Source of the DNA: Lonicera japonica
Lineage: Eukaryota; Streptophyta; Magnoliopsida; Dipsacales; Caprifoliaceae
Assembly (NCBI GenBank): GCA_021464415.1
Contig: CM038463.1
Span: 496,001-560,000, forward strand
DNA: 64,000 nt
Reading direction: 5' to 3'
The notes beneath the pieces are model-generated. The model did no database searches, was not told the DNA's origin, and saw nothing but the letters and a program-made list of their open reading frames with translations. Each line of letters starts with the position of its first letter. Position 1 is the stretch's first letter. A program made the position numbers and the translations under genes. Below are positions 58,858 to 64,000 of this stretch, piece after piece.

Positions 58858-60255
58858 TGTTGGCCTTAAAGTCAATTAATCTTATTTTGATAATTAGAAT
58901 AAGTTAAAAAAGTGTTATTTAACTTGTGCGTTCAATTGATGATAGCTATTAACAAATATCTCTTCCGACCAAAGTTTGACTTCGAACCAAAATCGTCAAT
59001 TCTCATTCAAGCTCAACAATTGTTTCTACTCACAAGAAATGAACTCAAATGATCTCCATGTGCTTTACAAATAATCAATACCAAGAAAGGATCAAGATTA
59101 TCAATCAAGTGAAGAAACATACAAGAAAATCAAGCATTTCGAAGATTCGAATTATTATCAAATTAAGTGAGTGCTTAGATTTTATGTAAAAGTTATCAGT
59201 GATCAATTATATAGCTATTGAAATGATTTAACCTTGTTAAGATTGATTGAGACTAGTTTTCTCTTTAAAAAAGCTTTTTACCGAAAACTAGTCATCTTGA
59301 AAAATTCACTATAATTTCATATGAATGATTTTTGATACAAAAACTATATTAGAAGTCTTAGAAACCTATTTTTGACATTCCCTAAGCATTAGAATCAATT
59401 TTGGAGTCAAAATACAAAAGTTGAAAAATTGCACAAAACTACCCTACTCCAGTGCAATGTAGTCGACTCCATCACTGTTCTGGGAGTCGACTACTTCATG
59501 TAGTCGACTCCATGAACACCAAGGGAGTCGACTCTCTTAAGAAAATATAGCCGTTGGAGATTTCTTGCAAGACTAGTTTTGTCTTTCAACCACCTTCAAC
59601 TACCCCAAACGGCCATATTGTTTCCCAAATTATATATATAACTTCTAAAACACTTTTTGGGCACTCTTACTAGCTTTGAATATCATCTATTGCCAAAAAT
59701 CATTCTTGAGAGTTTTTACTTGAAAAACCAAAATCTTCACTTGATCAAATCATCATTTCTTGAGCTATCTTTCTTGATCAAACTTGATAACCTCTAGTGT
59801 GAGCTTAATTTGTATTCTTCATACACTTGAGTATTATTGTACTTTGGTGTGTATCACCAAAAACTTATTCTTCTAAATTCAAGAGAGGTTTATCTCTTAG
59901 AAAAGCAAGAATTTGTTCTTGTATTGAGTGTTGTGAGGTAGCAACATTTGTAAGAGTTTGAATACTTGTAGTGGTTTGATTTTCACCCGGAAGAAGATTG
60001 GTTATAGTGGAATTTCTCGGGAAACTAACCGAGCGCGAAAGTAGGGGCTAACAAGCCGAACCGTGTGGACAAAAAGTCTTCGACTTTTATCGGTTTAATT
60101 TTTCTATCTCTTGCTCTATTATATGGCGCTACCTATTCATTGTGATTGGAATTAACTCTGTTTCTTAATTGCTTGATTGGTATAGACATTAAAACATTTT
60201 TAAATCGATTTTAAAAACCCTATTCACCCCCCTCTAGGGTATTTTTCGACCTACA
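58858..60255 (+). mobile_element. Copia element 5' LTR
   Basis: TGTTGGCC ... CCTACA, 1398 bp. Four AGTCGACT palindromes (59461-59468, 59485-59492, 59502-59509, 59526-59533) lie about 100 bp before a TATATATA box (59631-59640). No second LTR is in the window. Confidence 0.82.
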
Positions 60256-60257
60256 AT

Positions 60258-60269
60258 TGGTATCAGAGG
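60258..60269 (+). promoter_or_regulatory. Copia primer-binding site
   Basis: TGGTATCAGAGG two bases after the LTR end, complementary to the 3' end of initiator tRNA-Met, as in most plant copia elements. Confidence 0.88.
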
Positions 60270-60311
60270 TTGTACTCTTATTTTGATTTTATAATCTTAG
60301 AGTTTACGATC

Positions 60312-61046
60312 ATGTCTATCTATCAAGGAACCGGACTTAACGAAAGTTCTTCCACCACTAGACAACCTCTATTTGATGGCAAAAATTATAGTTATTGGAA
60401 AAATTACATGTGTACTTTTCTTCAAGCTAGTGGTTTTGAACAATGGAGGGTTACACTCATTGGACCCTATGAGATTACCAAAACTGATAAAAAGGGTAAT
60501 GTTACTCCTAAATCCATTTCCGAATATGATGAGCATGACATTAAGAAAATCCAATTTAATGCGAAAGCCTTGAATTATCTACATTGTGCATTAACTATGG
60601 AAAAATATAACAAAATTTCTAGTTGTAAGACCACCAAAGAAATTTGGGACAAACTAAAGGTTGCTCATGAGGGAACCTCACAAGTTAATGATGACAATAT
60701 TGACGTGCTCGTTCATGATTATGAACTTTTCAAAATAGAGCCTAATGAATCACTTGCTTCTATGTATAGTAGGTTCTCTATTATCACTAATGCTTTAGAT
60801 CTTCTTGGAAAGGTATATTCAAATAAGGACAAGATTCGAAAAATTCTTAGAACTCTTCCTAAGAAATGGAGACCCAAAGTGACGACTATTCAAGAAGCCA
60901 AGAACCTCAAGACGCTAAGCATGGACGAACTCTTAGGTTCACTTAAAACCCATGAAAAGGAATTGGAGAGAGAAGAAAAAGTTGATTCAAAAGCCAAAAA
61001 GACTCTAGCTCTCAAAACAAATCAACGAGAGGATGATAAGGAGTCA
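60312..61046 (+). pseudogene. Copia gag (DUF4219/UBN2), truncated
   Basis: The ATG at 60312 gives MSIYQGTGLNESSS, then LFDGKNYSYWKNYMCTFLQA (DUF4219), then ALNYLHCALTMEKYNKI, KEIWDKLKVAHEGTSQV, ESLASMYSRFSIITNAL and LRTLPKKWRPKV (UBN2 gag domain). It runs into DDKES at 61046, where the CCHC zinc finger and all of protease are missing. A 21-bp copy of an internal gag segment sits at the junction. Gag forms the virus-like particle in which reverse transcription happens. Confidence 0.85.
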
Positions 61047-61067
61047 ATGTATAGTAGGTTCTCTATT

Positions 61068-62030
61068 TATCGCAACAAGATGTTAAATGTTTATCCGCTA
61101 TTAACGATGTATCTTGGTTATGGCATAGAAGATTAGGACATGCTAATATGGACTTAATTCATGTTTTATATAAGAAAGAATTAGTTAAAGGATTGCCTAA
61201 AACCAAATTTGTTAAAGATAAAATTTGTGATGCATGTCAACTTGGTAAACAACAAAAATCTTCATTCAAGTCTAAAAAGGATATTACTACAACTAGACCG
61301 CTTGATATGTTGCATCTTGATTTGTTTGGTCCCATTTCGATTGCTAGTTTAGGTGGCAAATTGTATACTCTTGTTGTTGTTGATGATTTCACTAGATTTT
61401 CTTGGGTGTTCTTTCTTTCCCATAAAAGTGAAACTCCAAATGTTTTTGCTAAATTTTGTATAAAAGTTCAAAATGAAAAAGGTATTTCTATTGTGCATGT
61501 TAGGAGTGATATAGGTAGATAATTCGATAATGTTGATATTGAGAGCTTTTGTGATGAGCATGGTATTGATCATAACTTTTCAACACCTAGAATTCCTCAA
61601 CAAAATGGTGTTGTTGAAAGAAAAAATAGATCTCTTTAAGAGATGTCTAGGACTATACTTAATGAATATTCTTTGCCGAAGTATTTGTGGGCGAAAGCCG
61701 TTAACACAGCATGCTATGTGATTAATCGTACTAGCATTCGTAAAAAGTTAGATAAGACACCCTATGAGTTATGAAATGGCAAGAAACCAAATAATGCATA
61801 TTTTAAAGTTTTTGGTTGTAAATGTTTTATTTTGAATGATTGTGATCACTTGGAAAATTTTGATGCTAAATTCGATGAAGGAATTTTTCTTGGGTATGCC
61901 ACTAATAGTAAAGCATATAGAGTTTATAACAAGAAAATTTTAGTAGTCCAAGAGTCTATGCATGTTGTGTTTGATGACTCAAATCCTTTATCACCCATAG
62001 TACGTTCCAATGACGATGTTGAAATTATCT
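61068..62030 (+). pseudogene. Copia integrase, with stops
   Basis: WLWHRRLGHANM and CDACQLGKQQKSSF form the HHCC zinc finger (about 61116-61255). The core follows with LDLFGPISI (first Asp), VRSDIGR then a stop TAG at 61520 (second Asp before it), and QNGVVERKNRSL (Glu) with a stop at 61639. Then WAKAVNTACYVINR, a stop at 61774, and the C-terminal FKVFGCKCF, FLGYATNSKAYRVYN. The D, D, E set is complete, but at least three stops and a frame change near 61110 inactivate it. Confidence 0.82.
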
Positions 62031-62862
62031 AAAAGGTTTCGGATATTCAAATTAATGATACATCTAAGGAAGAAATTTCGAATGCCCAAGCTCCTCCTAA
62101 GGAATTAGAAAACACAACCGAGCAAAACTCGAATGATTTGCCTAGGAGTTGAAAATTTATGTCCAACCACCCTATTGATCAAATTCTTGGAGAGCCATCT
62201 AGTAGGGTTATGACTAGATCATCCTTAAGAAATTTATGCAATAATGTGGCATTTGTTTCTTAATATGAGCCCAAAAACATAAATGAAGCCGAACAAGATG
62301 AATCTTAGATGATGGCTATACAAAAAGAGCTCAATCAATTTGAGAGAAACAAAGTGTGGACACTTGTTCCTAAAACTAATGATCACACCATTATAGGTAC
62401 TAAATGGGTATTTCCTAACAAGAAGGATGAAAGTGGTGTAACTGTTAGAAATAAAGTTAGACTTGTTGCCTAAGGATACAATCAAGAGGAGGGCATTGAT
62501 TATGAACAAACATATGCACCCACAACTCGTTTAGAAGCCATTCGCATGCTACTTGCTTATTCATGCTTTAAGAATTTTAAGTTGTATCAAATGGATGTGA
62601 AAAGTGCTTTCTTGAATGGTTTTATTGAAGAAGAAGTTTATGTGAAATAACCTCCCGATTTTGAAAATAATATTTATCCGAATTATATGCTATGATATGA
62701 TAGATTAAGTTCATTTTTGATTAACAATGGTTTTGTTAGAGGTAAAATTGATACTACTTTATTTATCAAAAATCATGACAATGACATCTACTTGTACAAA
62801 TCTATGTTGATGATATTATTTTTGGTTATACTAACGAAAATCTTTGTAAGGTTTTTCGACAT
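62031..62862 (+). pseudogene. Copia reverse transcriptase (N-terminal part)
   Basis: After a stop-broken linker, the frame reads MMAIQKELNQFERNKVWTLV, GTKWVFPNKKD, VRLVA then a stop, EGIDYEQTYAPTTRLEAIR, YQMDVKSAFLNGF (first catalytic Asp), then stops at 62648 and 62695. The YVDD region is at about 62800-62815, in a different frame. It is cut at 62862 by the next LTR; thumb and RNase H are missing. Confidence 0.82.
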
Positions 62863-64000
62863 TGTAGACACCCCGATCCGTGACCCCCGCAAGAACCCTA
62901 ACGACCTTTGAGAAGTAATGTTTATGGAGTCCGGAACCCACCCGAACATCTGAGACTGCCCCGAAAGGGTTTGTTGGCCAAACAAACCTATTTATAAGGG
63001 GAATTGTCGCACGACAAATCAGTATGTTGCGTAACAATCTCCCCTGTGTCGCGCGACAAACCCCTCTGACACCAGACCATCCACTCTTTGACACATCAGT
63101 CTGTCAGAAACATCACTTCAGCCGTTTGTCACGCGACAAGGTACACATTATCGCGCGACACATGCCCTTTCTGGGGAAGTGTCGCCCGACAATCCTTCCC
63201 GAGCAGTATAAATAGGCCAACACCCCCAAGGGTTCAAGGAGAGCGACTGGGGATCTAAGAATTCTAAGCTTTAAATCTGATTTTCTAATCTTTCGTCAAG
63301 CATTCTCTATTATCGTCTTATTTCTGAAGAATTATCGAATTTATTCTCGACACTTGACGTGTCCCGTCTCTGGAATTGAACTCTCGGAAATATCTAAAGA
63401 AGGAAAAGATTATTATCGCCGGAGATCTTTCTGCCGTATTATATTTTCTTTCTTATTATTATTCTCGTCGGGAAGGTAAAGAAAGTCTCTTATAGTATTT
63501 AACATTGAATATTTGTGTACTTATTTTACTTCCGTTGTTCTGTCCACGTTTTATTTGAAAAAGCTTATTGTCAAGTTATAAACAGTCTACTGTTTTCAAA
63601 ACAAAAGACCCTGATAAAACTATTTGCAAAATCAGAAGAGTAAGTACATTATCATTCGGACAAAATTCTATTTTCAAAACCCGAACCGGTAAAACTTACT
63701 TAGGAATTAAAACCCGGTATATCCTGTCTCTCCCTTAGACTGTGATGTGTCTGGTAGAACTCCCCTCAAGAGTTCTAATTCCACATTAAATCAATCCCGA
63801 TGCGAGATCCGAACTCTTCCAAAAAAAAGTTAAAACCCGAGAAAACCGTCATTATCTGAGAAATAACACGGGGAACTCCCTCCAAAATAAAACAACTTTT
63901 ATCACTTATATTTACATATTTCAAAAACACTAGATCTCGGAACACAAAGGTTTTTATCCCTTTCCCCGCTTCCCTCAGAAATTAGGGTTTTTCACTAAAA
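62863..64000 (+). mobile_element. Tat/gypsy-like LTR, continues beyond window
   Basis: It starts TGTAGACACCCC directly in the copia RT gene. Five palindrome-like copies (TTGTCGCACGACAA 63004-63017; TGTCGCGCGACA 63047-63058; TTGTCACGCGACAA 63126-63139; TTATCGCGCGACA 63148-63160; TGTCGCCCGACA 63180-63191) precede TATAAATA (63207-63214). The end of the window reads gggtttttcacta, similar to the end of element A's LTR, so the LTR may end just here. No gene. Confidence 0.65.

Larger units (their letters stand above)
58858..62862 (+). mobile_element. SIRE/Maximus-like Ty1/copia element, 3' part lost
   Basis: Order: 5' LTR, primer-binding site, gag, (protease lost), integrase, reverse transcriptase. 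It is cut within RT by an LTR at 62863. The long LTR starting TGTTGGCCTT and the AGTCGACT palindromes are as I recall in SIRE/Maximus elements. Confidence 0.8.

Noticed and set aside
1..64000. tRNA, rRNA or small RNA genes
   Set aside because: I saw no cloverleaf-like or ribosomal sequence; the tRNA-like words found are primer-binding sites of retrotransposons. A tRNAscan or Infernal run would be decisive.

Overview
This window is nuclear DNA of a flowering plant, probably a eudicot with a large, repeat-rich genome. Evidence: AT-rich introns with GT-AG borders, a recognisable plant protein-coding gene at the left edge, and plant-type Stowaway, hAT, CACTA, Ty3/gypsy and Ty1/copia elements plus an endogenous plant pararetrovirus. 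I cannot name the species. The only convincing host gene is the 5' part of a Tls1/C9orf78-like spliceosome-associated protein gene (positions 1-524, minus strand, running off the window). Nearly everything else is transposon sequence, much of it nested and broken.

Layout. 1-524: host gene. 626-1535: a Stowaway MITE and two fold-back repeats upstream of it. About 1588-3539: hAT transposon remnant. 3540-10657: fragments of at least three Tat-like LTRs around two inverted pieces of an endogenous caulimovirid (about 4395-8206). 10765-42944: one old Tat-type gypsy element (element H) that carries a younger Tat-type gypsy element (element A, 11365-32003, target duplication ctaga) inside its 5' LTR. 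Element A's 3' LTR carries a 2.77-kb solo LTR (12679-15450, target duplication gtgcc), and H carries a second solo LTR of the same family (37652-40274, target duplication agaca). That is a three-level nest. 42945-46200: degraded gypsy pieces. About 46250-53935: a CACTA (En/Spm) element with TNP2-type transposase, itself split by two LTR insertions. 53967-55287: copia-like LTR. 55288-57395: no gene seen. 57396-58857: truncated LTR of the solo-LTR family. 58858-62862: a decayed SIRE/Maximus-like copia element, cut by a new LTR (62863 to the window end).

How the parts work together. Both Tat elements carry, besides gag-pol, genes on the opposite strand between pol and the 3' LTR. In A these are a plant mobile domain (PMD) gene and a DUF7745-like gene, each with its own TATA box. 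In H it is a gene with the putative gypsy-type transposon domain (Transposase_28), also with its own TATA box. In A the same short motif (GGGGACAACTGG) lies upstream of both antisense genes and in the U3 of the LTR.

The most interesting pattern is in the LTRs. At least six LTR types here carry a short palindrome in two to six copies in U3, usually before the TATA box. In two cases homologous LTRs keep the flanking sequence but have a different palindrome in the same place. I propose a swappable recognition module, perhaps read by element-encoded proteins. That function is inference. All coding regions of the mobile elements contain stops or frameshifts, so none looks autonomous as read here.
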